A DNA stretch of 43,580 nt. Source: Mycobacterium sp. PO1. Its GTDB lineage: Bacteria; Actinomycetota; Actinomycetes; Mycobacteriales; Mycobacteriaceae. The stretch spans positions 1-43,580 of the forward strand of contig NZ_BLTG01000026.1 in the NCBI RefSeq assembly GCF_017312405.1, written 5' to 3'. The translations under genes and the position numbers were made by a program. The notes below the pieces were generated by a model. It did no database searches. It was not told where the DNA came from and saw only the letters and a program-made list of their open reading frames with translations. Positions 24,642-32,664 of this stretch are shown here, one piece after another (the stretch's first letter is position 1; the number at the start of each line of letters is the position of its first letter).

Positions 24642-25235
24642 ATGACCGAACACGATCTCAGTCCAACCGATGCGGCGCTGCGCGAACGCATCATCGTCCT
24701 GTCGGTACACATTCCGTGCGGCGGTATTCGGGGGCCGATTCAGCGGGCGACGCAGCGCAAGTTCGCGATCTGGCAATCCTGCAGCTGCGAAGACGAACCG
24801 GAGAAGTGGGACTGGGTCGACGTCTCCCGCCTGTACGACCTGTGCAGGATCTGCCTGCGCGCCACGGCGGGCGGCGTTTCACGCTTCTCCTGGATCGCTT
24901 GCGAAGACTGCCGGGCCATCAACTCCGCCGTCCACAACGCCTGGGGCTTCCGGCCCTTCGCACTCGGCCGGCACAGCCTCATGAACGGCATCGGTGTTCA
25001 AGGCGGCGCTCCACGGCAACTCCAAGAAGAACAACTCGCACGGTTGACGGAGTTCGCGCGGGGAGACAGCCGCCTATGGGAGTGGCGGCAAACCGAATAT
25101 CGGCGGCTGGCAGCGCACTTCGATCCGCTGGCCGATGTGAAGCTGCGCATCTGGCAGGAGGTGCATCCGCCCAGTCGCGAGGCGTCCCGGGATGCGTTCG
25201 CCCGGTTGGTCGGGCCAGGCTTTCCACTCGACTGA
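24642..25235 (+). CDS. Hypothetical Cys-rich protein
   Basis: This encodes 197 aa from ATG 24642 with GCGGAAAG upstream. The N-terminal third holds a Cys cluster (SCSCEDE, LYDLCRICLRAT, WIACEDCRAIN) arranged as CxC ... CxxC ... CxxC, a likely zinc-binding module. The remainder is helical, with LGRHSLMNGIGVQGG followed by the charged LQEEQLARLTEFARGD. I do not recognise the family. The position after the metallophosphoesterase on the same strand suggests an operon, although there is a 186-bp gap. It is convergent with the Nudix-like regulator, 7 bp apart. Confidence 0.7.
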   Translation: MTEHDLSPTDAALRERIIVLSVHIPCGGIRGPIQRATQRKFAIWQSCSCEDEPEKWDWVDVSRLYDLCRICLRATAGGVSRFSWIACEDCRAINSAVHNAWGFRPFALGRHSLMNGIGVQGGAPRQLQEEQLARLTEFARGDSRLWEWRQTEYRRLAAHFDPLADVKLRIWQEVHPPSREASRDAFARLVGPGFPLD

Positions 25236-25242
25236 CGGGTGG

Positions 25243-25920
25243 CTAGCCGCGCGTGCCGGCTCCCGCGGTGCCGCGACGACGAAAAAGTTCGGCGGGACGA
25301 CCGCGGGTGCCGGTAGCCATCAACCCGGTCGGCTCCAGTTGCGGGTCCATGGTGCGGCGGAACCAGTCCCGCTGCATGGCCCGACCCGTGATCCGCTCAT
25401 GGGCAAGCCGCAGCTGCAGGATGGTGAACTCGTCACCGAGCAGTCCGTCGGGGTCGGGGCGGTCGGAGTAGCGCGCCCGTAGGTAGTCGACTGCCCGTTC
25501 GATAATGTCGGCGTGGTCGTAGGGCAGCCGGCCGGGCCGCTCGACCGGCATCAGACGGGTGGTCGACGGGGCGCGGGACTGGATCCGTTCGGGTCGGACG
25601 ACGTCGACGTGCCCGACGGACAGGACCCACCCGCGGTCGTCACGGTCGGGAGCGTCGAACACATGCAGCTGTCGAGGGTTCAACCCGCTCACGCCGGCCT
25701 TCACGTCGAGAGAACGCCGCACCGCGTCCGCCAGGGTCTCCCCTTCATGCAGGAACGTGCCGGGCAACCCCCAGCCGGCGCCGTTGGTCCGCCGCACCTC
25801 GAGAACCACCAAGCCGACTTGCTCATCGAGAGTCAGTACGGCGGTGTCGACCGCGACCGACGGTCGTGGATAGTCGGCCAGTGTGCGGCCGCTGCTGTCG
25901 CGGTATGGGTTGGTGTTCAT
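25243..25920 (-). CDS. NrtR-like transcriptional regulator: degenerate Nudix domain + winged helix
   Basis: This encodes 225 aa from ATG 25920. The N-terminal part is a Nudix fold (AVLTLDEQVGLVVLEVRR, GWGLPGTFLHEGETLADAVRRS), but the Nudix box (about 55-77) has lost the REUxEExGU glutamates: it reads RSLDVKAGV at the catalytic place. Hydrolysis is therefore unlikely. The C-terminal ~75 residues (GDEFTILQLRLAHERITGRAMQRDWFRRTM) are the winged helix of NrtR/NADQ regulators, which sense ADP-ribose or NAD intermediates. It is divergent from, and so likely controls, the ADP-ribosylglycohydrolase/phosphatase-zeta operon; an ADP-ribose sensor placed there makes biochemical sense. The basic tail (RGRPAELFRRRGTAGAG) is extra. 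Confidence 0.85.
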   Translation of the reverse strand: MNTNPYRDSSGRTLADYPRPSVAVDTAVLTLDEQVGLVVLEVRRTNGAGWGLPGTFLHEGETLADAVRRSLDVKAGVSGLNPRQLHVFDAPDRDDRGWVLSVGHVDVVRPERIQSRAPSTTRLMPVERPGRLPYDHADIIERAVDYLRARYSDRPDPDGLLGDEFTILQLRLAHERITGRAMQRDWFRRTMDPQLEPTGLMATGTRGRPAELFRRRGTAGAGTRG

Positions 25921-25990
25921 GTCGGAAGCAGATGCTACTCTGGTATCAGTTAGATCATATTTGCGCTAATTCAACGGAATGGGGGTTTCG
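25921..25990. promoter_or_regulatory. Divergent promoter/operator region
   Basis: This 70-bp gap is clearly AT-richer than its flanks, with TGGTATCAGTTAGATCATAT in the middle. TGAT repeats 9 bp apart on the minus strand. It must hold promoters of both the NrtR-like gene and the ADP-ribosylglycohydrolase operon, so a NrtR operator is expected here; no clear symmetrical site can be named. Confidence 0.4.
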
Positions 25991-27445
25991 ATGACAGCGA
26001 AGCAGGATCGAATCGAAGGTGTACTACTCGGCACAGCCGCGGGCGACGCGCTGGGTGCACCGTATGAGTTCCAACCACCACGGGGCCCGGAGCTCGAGGT
26101 CGTGATGAACGGGGGCGGGCCGTGGGCGCCCGGTGAGTGGACCGACGACACCGCCATGGCCATCGCGATTGCCGAGGTCGCCGCGACGGCCGTCGATCTC
26201 CGCGACGAGTTGGCACAGGACCGCATTGTGCTGCGCTGGCGTGAGTGGAGCCTCGGCGCGAAGGACGTCGGGATCCAAACGCGTCAGGTACTGGGCGAGG
26301 CATCGCGGCGGGGTGCCACCACCGCCGAACGTGCTCGCGCAGAATCCGCTCGGCACCATGAGCGGACCGGCCGCAGCGCCGGCAACGGGTCATTGATGCG
26401 GACGGCTCCGGTGGCGTTGGCGTACCTGCACGACGAGGACGCGTTGACCGAGGCTGCCCGCGCGATCAGCGGACTCACCCACTTCGATGCCGACGCCGGC
26501 GACGCATGCGTGCTGTGGTGCACCGCCATCCGCCACGCAGTGCTCACCGGCGGACTCGACGTCCGAGTCGGGTTGCGGCACCTCGCTTCCGACCGGCAAC
26601 AGGTATGGAGCGAACGCATCGATGAAGCCGAGAACGCCCCGCCGACAGCGTTCCCGAAGAACGGCTGGGTGGTGCAGGCGCTGCAGGCCGCCTGGTCGGC
26701 GATTACGGCGGCACGGAGTGCCGACGACGTGGCGTTCCCGGCCGATCGGTTTCGCCGCGGCATCGATGCGGCGGTGCGGGCGGGGTTCGACACCGACACC
26801 GTGGCGGCGATCGCCGGCGGTCTGTTGGGGGCTGTGTACGGAGCGTCCGCGGTGCCGTGGGAGTGGAGAAGCAGGCTGCATGGTTGGCCGGACCTCACCG
26901 CGCATGACCTCGCCGGTTTGGCCGGCAGGATCGCGAGCCGCGGGCGGGCGGCCAGCTTCGACCCGATGTACCGCGGCTACCGCATCGACGCGCTGGCACC
27001 GCACCCCTACGACGATCGGGTTCTGCTGGGCGGCATCGGAGCCCTGCACAACCTGCCCAGCGAGGTCGACGCCGTGGTGTCGCTGTGCCGAATCGGGGAC
27101 GACCACGTCCGACTGGACATCCCGCACGTCGAAGTCCGGCTCATCGACAGGGCCGATCCCGACGAGAACCCGCACCTGGAATTCGTGCTGCTGGAGGCGG
27201 CCCGCGCCGTCGAACAATTGCGGCGCGACGGCAGGACGGTCCTGCTGCATTGCGTAGAGGGTGTCAGCCGCACGCCGACAGTCGCAGCGCTGTACGGCGC
27301 GTGGGTACGTGGGGTGGGTACCGAGGAAGCGCTGAATGCTGTCATCGAAGCACTGCCCCGCGCGGTGCCCAATACCCGGTTCCGGCAGGCGCTCGCCGAT
27401 CTCGACACCAATAACGCGGGTGTGACCACTGAGGAGGTTCGGTGA
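25991..27445 (+). CDS. ADP-ribosylglycohydrolase (DraG) - dual-specificity phosphatase fusion
   Basis: This encodes 484 aa from ATG 25991 with a GGGGG ribosome site; ATG 25979 would add four residues. Residues about 5-310 are ADP-ribosylglycohydrolase: GVLLGTAAGDALG, EWTDDTAM (TDDT 51-54), GRSAGNGSLMRTAPVAL, and the second metal-binding loop AGFDTDTVA (D267, D269). Residues about 325-475 are a dual-specificity phosphatase domain with the loop HCVEGVSR (420-427, HCx5R) and an upstream general-acid region LIDRADPDENPH. The first domain would remove ADP-ribose from protein or nucleic acid, the second would dephosphorylate a partner. The gene is followed by a zeta-like kinase overlapping by GTGA and is divergent from a NrtR-like ADP-ribose-sensing regulator. 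The pair of activities in one chain points to an ADP-ribose signalling or repair circuit. Confidence 0.9.
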   Translation: MTAKQDRIEGVLLGTAAGDALGAPYEFQPPRGPELEVVMNGGGPWAPGEWTDDTAMAIAIAEVAATAVDLRDELAQDRIVLRWREWSLGAKDVGIQTRQVLGEASRRGATTAERARAESARHHERTGRSAGNGSLMRTAPVALAYLHDEDALTEAARAISGLTHFDADAGDACVLWCTAIRHAVLTGGLDVRVGLRHLASDRQQVWSERIDEAENAPPTAFPKNGWVVQALQAAWSAITAARSADDVAFPADRFRRGIDAAVRAGFDTDTVAAIAGGLLGAVYGASAVPWEWRSRLHGWPDLTAHDLAGLAGRIASRGRAASFDPMYRGYRIDALAPHPYDDRVLLGGIGALHNLPSEVDAVVSLCRIGDDHVRLDIPHVEVRLIDRADPDENPHLEFVLLEAARAVEQLRRDGRTVLLHCVEGVSRTPTVAALYGAWVRGVGTEEALNAVIEALPRAVPNTRFRQALADLDTNNAGVTTEEVR

Positions 27446-28503
27446 CAGCAGCCTTCAGCTTCACTGACGACGAGTATCGCGAACACATCGCAGTGCTCGA
27501 GAATCAGCTGAACCTGTTGCGGAGCAGAGACATCGACTCCCGAACGCTGTACGGCGTCACGACCCGCGGATGGGTGCTGTGGTCCGCGGAGCGCCGTGAC
27601 GCGCATCGGCGCCTGTTACGGGATCTATGGAACCAACATGCCGTGACCATCCCCCGAGAGGCAGGAGCCATGTTGGTGGCGGGGGTAGACGGCGCCGGGA
27701 AGACGACAATGCGGAGCAACCCGGACAACGGGTTAGGCGCCGACCAGTACTTCGTCATCGACCCCGATGAAATCGAGGAAGCGATGGCGCAGCGAGGAAT
27801 GATTCCGCATATCGACGGGCTCTCCCCGCTGGAGGCGAGTCCGCTGGTGCACGAGGAAGCGTGGGAGATCGCCGAACGATTGGCGCAACTCGCATACCGC
27901 GAACGGTGCAACGTGCTGTGGGAGATCCCAATGAACAGCCCGGATGCGGGACATCGGATCGCCGAGCTGAGCGCGATCGGTTACGAAGTCAACGGCGGGT
28001 TCGTCGATGTGCCGGTCGATGTCGCGCGCGAGCGCGCGGTTCTTCGACATCGTCACAACGAGGATGCGTACCGCAACGGGAGCGGGTACGGAGGTCGGCT
28101 GCTTCCTATGTTGGTTCATGAATCCTGTCGGCCGTCGACTGAATCGGAGCCTCAGCAGGCTGCTCCGCGCGTGTCGGCTTCGCCTGTCGACGCGGTGCGC
28201 GCGCTCATCGATCGGCATGAACGTCGGGTGCTGGACTTCGAATCACTGGTCGCGGGCGTGATGCGCCGTTGGCAACACCGGGACGACGTCGAGCAGACAC
28301 CCGCCGAATGGCCTGATGTCTACCGACGTTGCGAGGAGGTTCCCGATGACGACGACGTCTTCTGGGTCAGCGTGGCGGAAGACCGCGGATCGCTGACTGT
28401 CGGGCAGACCGAGAAGGTGTTTACTGCGCTCGAGACGGTTCTCAGCACCAACGACGATCAGGAGCGGCGAAGCGGGACGCAGCGGGACGGTATTCATCCC
28501 TAG
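27442..28503 (+). CDS. Zeta toxin-like P-loop kinase
   Basis: This encodes 353 aa from GTG 27442, overlapping the previous stop by 4 nt. Walker A GVDGAGKTT is at residues 81-89, followed by VIDPDEIEEAMAQRG near 108 (the zeta-type substrate-binding Asp region), NVLWEIPMNS near 157 and a lid with DVARERAVLRHRHNE. Zeta toxins phosphorylate UDP-N-acetylglucosamine; other relatives phosphorylate other small molecules, so substrate identity is open. There is an ~75-residue N-terminal helical extension before the P-loop (EYREHIAVLENQLNLLRSRD) and a ~100-residue C-terminal extension. No epsilon-like antitoxin is visible; the preceding ADP-ribosylglycohydrolase/phosphatase occupies that place and might be its counterpart. 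Confidence 0.8.
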   Translation: MTAAFSFTDDEYREHIAVLENQLNLLRSRDIDSRTLYGVTTRGWVLWSAERRDAHRRLLRDLWNQHAVTIPREAGAMLVAGVDGAGKTTMRSNPDNGLGADQYFVIDPDEIEEAMAQRGMIPHIDGLSPLEASPLVHEEAWEIAERLAQLAYRERCNVLWEIPMNSPDAGHRIAELSAIGYEVNGGFVDVPVDVARERAVLRHRHNEDAYRNGSGYGGRLLPMLVHESCRPSTESEPQQAAPRVSASPVDAVRALIDRHERRVLDFESLVAGVMRRWQHRDDVEQTPAEWPDVYRRCEEVPDDDDVFWVSVAEDRGSLTVGQTEKVFTALETVLSTNDDQERRSGTQRDGIHP

Positions 28504-28631
28504 GTGTTGGATGTCTTGGTGACGTTCGTCCGGGCCACGTCGCGCAGCTGGATGCACATCGACTTGCACGCCACCGAAATGAGCGCGCTATGTGTCCGAT
28601 CGGCGGGCGACGGTCGCGAGCCGGAAGTGCT

Positions 28632-28988
28632 TCATGATTCCAGAGCATCAGGAACCCGCAGCAGGGACGCGACGAGCCCGCACAGATGCTGAACTTCGGC
28701 GGCGGAGGGCTGTAGCTCGAACGCGTGCACGTGACACGCACTGCTGAGCCGGTTCCAGGCGATCGCCGCAGAGTCGGCAGCCTCCTCATCATCCAAAGAG
28801 CGCAATACCGCCAGTTTGGTGCGCATGCTCGCCCAGGCTGCTGGCGCCCCTAGATCGGTACATCGTTCGTCCACGATCACTTCTAGCGCCTGGCGCGCGA
28901 GGAATGCGGCCATTCTGGAGGACAGACCATCGCGTCGCGGTTCCCTAATGACGCGTTGCGCATGCCCCAAGAGCGTCACTGCGCTCAT
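28632..28988 (-). CDS. Small helical protein with RX5H motif, possible HEPN-type partner of the Zn-hook ATPase
   Basis: This encodes 118 aa from ATG 28988, which overlaps the stop of the ATPase gene by ATGA, so the two are translated together. It is all-helical: AFLARQALEVIVDERC, AAWASMRTKLAVLRSL, AIAWNRLSSACHVHAFEL and EVQHLCGLVASLL. The segment RLSSACH fits the R-x(4-6)-H catalytic motif of HEPN-fold RNases, and the layout (helix bundle with the motif in the third helix) is as expected for a minimal HEPN protein. This is a motif-level inference, not a search result. Context supports an effector or partner of the ATPase. Alternatively it is a structural subunit without activity. Confidence 0.6.
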   Translation of the reverse strand: MSAVTLLGHAQRVIREPRRDGLSSRMAAFLARQALEVIVDERCTDLGAPAAWASMRTKLAVLRSLDDEEAADSAAIAWNRLSSACHVHAFELQPSAAEVQHLCGLVASLLRVPDALES

Positions 28989-31402
28989 CGCGGCCCCACT
29001 AGATCCTCGACCGTTCGTTCAAGGTCGCGCACATCTTCCTTCGACAACTCTCCGACCTGCCCATGAGCACCAGCATTTCCGATCTGCAGCACGTTCATTC
29101 GACGCTTCTGGGCCCCTAACCAATCGGTTACGTCCGCTTTCTCGTCGCCCAGGACGGCAAGCGCCAGACGTTGGCGTGTGGTCTTCGCCGACTGCCATTG
29201 TCTCTCGGCGACTGAACGTGCTGTTCCCGCAATCGACTGGCGCGCGTAGTGCGATTGGCGAGCAGCAGTTTCCAGCGCCATGCGGAACAGATTCGGCGCA
29301 ACGCGGCCCTTCACCTCGTCGGCGAGGTTCTTGTCCTGGATCATCGCGAAGGCATCGTCGATGAGCCGACGAGCCGGGTCGATATTCAGGCGTGTCCTAA
29401 CCTTGGATCCCGAGTCGCGAACCACTTCGATGAGCCGGGCGTCCACGCCGGTTTCTCGGATGACGGACGCCAGCCGGTCATCATGGGAGAAAACGACGAT
29501 TTGGTGGGTGCGCGCGATCTCGGTCAGCACGCGGACGAAGCCGTCGATCTTCGACGGATCCATGGCCTGGATCGGATCATCAAGCACCACGAACCGAAAG
29601 GGACTCTTCACCGATGTCGCACGTGGGAGGAACAGCGCCAGCGCGACGGCGTTCTGCTCACCCTGGCTCATCACGGACAACGCCTGGGTGGGTTCCCCAT
29701 CCACGGAGCCGCTGAGCACCGCCTTCCGTTTCGTCGCAGTCCCGGTGAGCGTGATATCCCCGAGATCGACGTTGCTTTCCTGGCGCAGTTCGCTCCAGAT
29801 CTGACGTGCCTGCGCTGCGATCGGCTTAAGTCGCAAATTCCGAAAGTCAGTACCCTGTTTCGTGGCCCAACTACGGGCGGCATTGATTGCTTTGTACTGA
29901 GCGTCTAACTGCTGCGCCCGTCGCTCCTGCGGTATCCACGCCGCGACTTGTGCCGCCAACGGACCCCAGGCGTCCTCCCGTTCGGCCATCGCTGCGCCTG
30001 CTTCCCCGCGCAGTGTCTCCGCGACTCCGATCGTGTCCAAGACGGCGTCTTCAAGGTGGCTAACGCAGGCGTCGTGCTCAGCAGGCACCCCGCGGGCACG
30101 CTCAACTGCCCTGTTGTAAGCATCGAGCGAGGGCAACTCGATACCGGCCACCGCGGATATCGAATGCAGACCGCCGACCAGAGCATTAGCCTCGGCGCGC
30201 GCCGATTTCAGTTCGTCGGAGGCTGCGCGGTATTCGGCGACTGACGCCTCCCCTTCGGCGACGCTGGCACGTGCTCTTTCCGCCCATGCGGAATCGAGAC
30301 GCCCCTCACCGCACACTGGACAGTCGGCGTCGCTAGACCGCGCGTGATACAGCAATGCGCTGTGCAGCAGATCAATCCGTTCCGAGGTCAGCGCCACCAT
30401 GCCCATCTCGCTGCGCCGTGCGGCGTCAACCGCCGAACGCAACCTTGTCGCGCAGGCTTCGATATCGGCAACGGACGGCAGTTTCAGCTCGCTGATCGCT
30501 GCGAGTGCGCGGACAACGTCCAGACCGCTGTCTGCGGCACCGGTCACCACCGCCTGGATCTCCTCAACAGGCCGCACGTGCTTTTTTAGCAGCTTCACCA
30601 ACCCGACGGCACGCTCATCGGTTGAGGATGTCAACGTCGTGATCGCCTGCTTCCGCGCGTTATCGGCCGCATCACGTACCACTTTGACATCCCGCAAATC
30701 AGCGGCGAGCTTTCTCTCTACCGCGGACAGAATCTCCAGCCCAAGCAGTTTGGCGAGAGCGTCGTACAGGGCCGACGGTCCGCCGTCGAAGAGCCGGCCG
30801 AGCTCCTCATAGGTCAGCACGGGCCGATGCAGCTCGAGCGGTTTCGCCCAACCCAGGCTGTCGAGTCCTTCGGTGGACGTCTCCCCCAGCCGCTGTGTCC
30901 AGAGGGTGCGATCGGCCAACTCGGCGTCGGCGTCCCAATCCACGCCGACTTTGACGACGCCCTGGCGCTCCTGCGCGAATTCGACGCGAAGCGCGCAGGG
31001 ATTCGGCTTGTGCAAGTTGCGCCACGATTCCGACCACAGCGCTTGCTTGTCGCGCCAACGGTAGCTGGTGCCGGTCAGCGCCAGTTCGACCGCCTCGGCG
31101 AAGCTGGATTTCCCGGAGCCGTTGCGACCACTAATCACGGTCAGGCCCGGGGCGGGGTGCAAGTCGAGTTTCGTGGTCGACCCGATGCCGCGGAAGCCGG
31201 ACACCGTGATGTTGGTCAGGTACGTCGGCGACCAGTCGGTTCCTGCGTCGTCGTCGGACTCATCCACGACGTCGGCGAGCGCCCCCAACACCAGCTCGCG
31301 GGCCGCCTCATCCAATGCGCTGTCGGCATCGAGCAACTGCAGGATTGCGTCCTGAACGGACTGCTCGGCACTGTCTACATCCCCGTGTTCAGTCTCCTCC
31401 AC
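28985..31402 (-). CDS. SMC/Rad50-like AAA ATPase with zinc hook
   Basis: This encodes 805 aa from GTG 31402. Domain order: a short acidic N-terminus, an ABC-type head with Walker A GRNGSGKSS (residues 92-100), a coiled-coil region, a zinc hook CPVCGEG (361-367), a second coil, the ABC signature MSQGE (578-582), Walker B VVLDDP (605-610) and the switch His in FSHDDR (640). It follows the RecF/Rad50/RloC-type architecture. The C-terminal ~130 residues (FRMALETAARQSHYARQSI, KTTRQRLALAV, VLQIGNAGAHGQVG) form an extra helical domain of the kind seen at the end of defence ATPases. Its stop overlaps the small RX5H gene. It probably senses DNA ends or replication intermediates and triggers the effector. 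Confidence 0.88.
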   Translation of the reverse strand: MEETEHGDVDSAEQSVQDAILQLLDADSALDEAARELVLGALADVVDESDDDAGTDWSPTYLTNITVSGFRGIGSTTKLDLHPAPGLTVISGRNGSGKSSFAEAVELALTGTSYRWRDKQALWSESWRNLHKPNPCALRVEFAQERQGVVKVGVDWDADAELADRTLWTQRLGETSTEGLDSLGWAKPLELHRPVLTYEELGRLFDGGPSALYDALAKLLGLEILSAVERKLAADLRDVKVVRDAADNARKQAITTLTSSTDERAVGLVKLLKKHVRPVEEIQAVVTGAADSGLDVVRALAAISELKLPSVADIEACATRLRSAVDAARRSEMGMVALTSERIDLLHSALLYHARSSDADCPVCGEGRLDSAWAERARASVAEGEASVAEYRAASDELKSARAEANALVGGLHSISAVAGIELPSLDAYNRAVERARGVPAEHDACVSHLEDAVLDTIGVAETLRGEAGAAMAEREDAWGPLAAQVAAWIPQERRAQQLDAQYKAINAARSWATKQGTDFRNLRLKPIAAQARQIWSELRQESNVDLGDITLTGTATKRKAVLSGSVDGEPTQALSVMSQGEQNAVALALFLPRATSVKSPFRFVVLDDPIQAMDPSKIDGFVRVLTEIARTHQIVVFSHDDRLASVIRETGVDARLIEVVRDSGSKVRTRLNIDPARRLIDDAFAMIQDKNLADEVKGRVAPNLFRMALETAARQSHYARQSIAGTARSVAERQWQSAKTTRQRLALAVLGDEKADVTDWLGAQKRRMNVLQIGNAGAHGQVGELSKEDVRDLERTVEDLVGPR

Positions 31403-31842
31403 GAGTTGATTGAACTACGGAACACCGACATCCGGGTTCGGATTTGTTTTGGTCGCGGTTGATAACCAGCGCGATGGTGTGTTTGTACTTGGCTCGGGTG
31501 ACAGCAAGTTCGGGACTTACCGCATGAGACGATCGCCCCACTGCTGGCTCGGTCAGCGGGTGGATGCGGTCCTAAAGACTGGCCAGCGGACCGCAAACGT
31601 ACAAGCTGGCCTGATGGCCCTCATCGAGCGCTGCATCGAGAACCTTCCCGAGGATCCTGGCGACACGGTGCGCGTGCCCGGAGTTGCCTCACCGAGTTTT
31701 GGAGGCCTACTAGCGACAGGTCCGGCCATTCGACGGGCACGAGCTTCGCCAGTCGACGCAACCGCGCACCCAAATTCATCGTCACCGCCCAGTCGCGCGC
31801 CAGCGGGCCGAGCTGAGTCGGTGGAGATCGTCGCGTATGCAC
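31389..31842 (-). pseudogene. Decayed reading frame between the 214-aa gene and the Zn-hook ATPase
   Basis: Minus-strand fragments with natural protein composition follow one another in different frames: LARDWAVTMNLGARLRRLAK and VPVEWPDLSLVGLQNSVRQL (about 31842-31690), then HRVARILGKVLDAALDEG up to a TAG at 31572-31574, and beyond it, in the same frame, SPELAVTRAKYKHTIALVIN ending at TGA 31389-31391 within the ATPase start region. I do not recognise the family. One frameshift plus one nonsense codon would make this a recently inactivated gene of the island. The remainder of the 531-bp gap (31843-31933) shows nothing. Confidence 0.35.
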
Positions 31843-31933
31843 GTGCCTGCCGAGTACCAGACCGCGATCTACGGGATTGTCTTGTGCCCGACGTAGAAGC
31901 CGCTAAGACGTCACAGCATCGCGACCCTGTCAG

Positions 31934-32578
31934 TTACTGCTGCTCAATGGTGTACTTGCCGGCAGCCACTCGGTCGTCGAGCCAGGTCTGGAAGTCCTCT
32001 GACGCCTTGCCCGCACCATTGCCGGAGAGGAATTCGCGCAACAGGTCATCAATGTCAACGCTCCACCCGTCCGCGTCGTAATACGGCGTGGACCGCCTTG
32101 ATCCGGAGCCTAGATCGAGTAGCACGAACTGCAACAGCGCTTCGGCGAGGTGAAGCCACGCCTTGGGATGGGTTGGGTCACCGCCCAGCGTCGGCGCCAT
32201 TTCGGGGAGTACGGCATGTCCTTCTAGTTCGAGATCACTCCATGTGAACGTCAGCATTACGTCTTTGCCGTCCGGCCATGCCATCACACCGCGCACCGGT
32301 GAACTTGACATCACCGACAACCCTTCCGTGGTCGAGCTGATGTCCTCATACCAGTCGGCGGTAGTTCCACCGCTCCACTTGAAGGAGACATCGTGGGCTA
32401 CCGGGTCGCCACCCAGGGCTGCGGTCCATAGAGTCAGCTCTATTCGTCCAGGTTCGACGACCTCCTGGAGCTGCGCTGCCGGATCTTCCTCCCATGGTTC
32501 GACGTAATGTTCGGCCTCGTCCGTTTCCTCTTGCGCGACCACACGATCAGGTATCGCGTCTGCCGATTCATCCCCCAC
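31934..32578 (-). CDS. Acidic hypothetical protein of the defence island
   Basis: This encodes 214 aa from ATG 32578. It is strongly acidic in the first 45 residues (EETDEAEHYVEPWEEDPAA). It then has a beta-rich region with Trp and Thr (IELTLWTAALGGDP, VSFKWSGGTTADWYEDI, DVMLTFTWSDLELEG) and a helical C-terminus (WLHLAEALLQFVLLDLG, DDLLREFLSGNG). No enzyme motif, signal peptide or membrane span. It starts 86 bp after the RecB-helicase stop on the same strand, so it is probably co-transcribed. Function unknown; a DNA-mimic or adaptor role would be speculation from the acidity. Confidence 0.7.
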   Translation of the reverse strand: MGDESADAIPDRVVAQEETDEAEHYVEPWEEDPAAQLQEVVEPGRIELTLWTAALGGDPVAHDVSFKWSGGTTADWYEDISSTTEGLSVMSSSPVRGVMAWPDGKDVMLTFTWSDLELEGHAVLPEMAPTLGGDPTHPKAWLHLAEALLQFVLLDLGSGSRRSTPYYDADGWSVDIDDLLREFLSGNGAGKASEDFQTWLDDRVAAGKYTIEQQ

Positions 32579-32664
32579 TCTGGCTCCTTTGTCGTGGGTT
32601 CATTCTGCACAATGCCGGCCGCCTCAAGCGGCCAATGTTCGCTCCCATGAATGCATCCTCTTGT

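Noticed and set aside
25991..27445. DarTG-type DNA ADP-ribosylation toxin-antitoxin
   Set aside because: No DarT toxin and no macro domain is present; the glycohydrolase is of the DraG fold.
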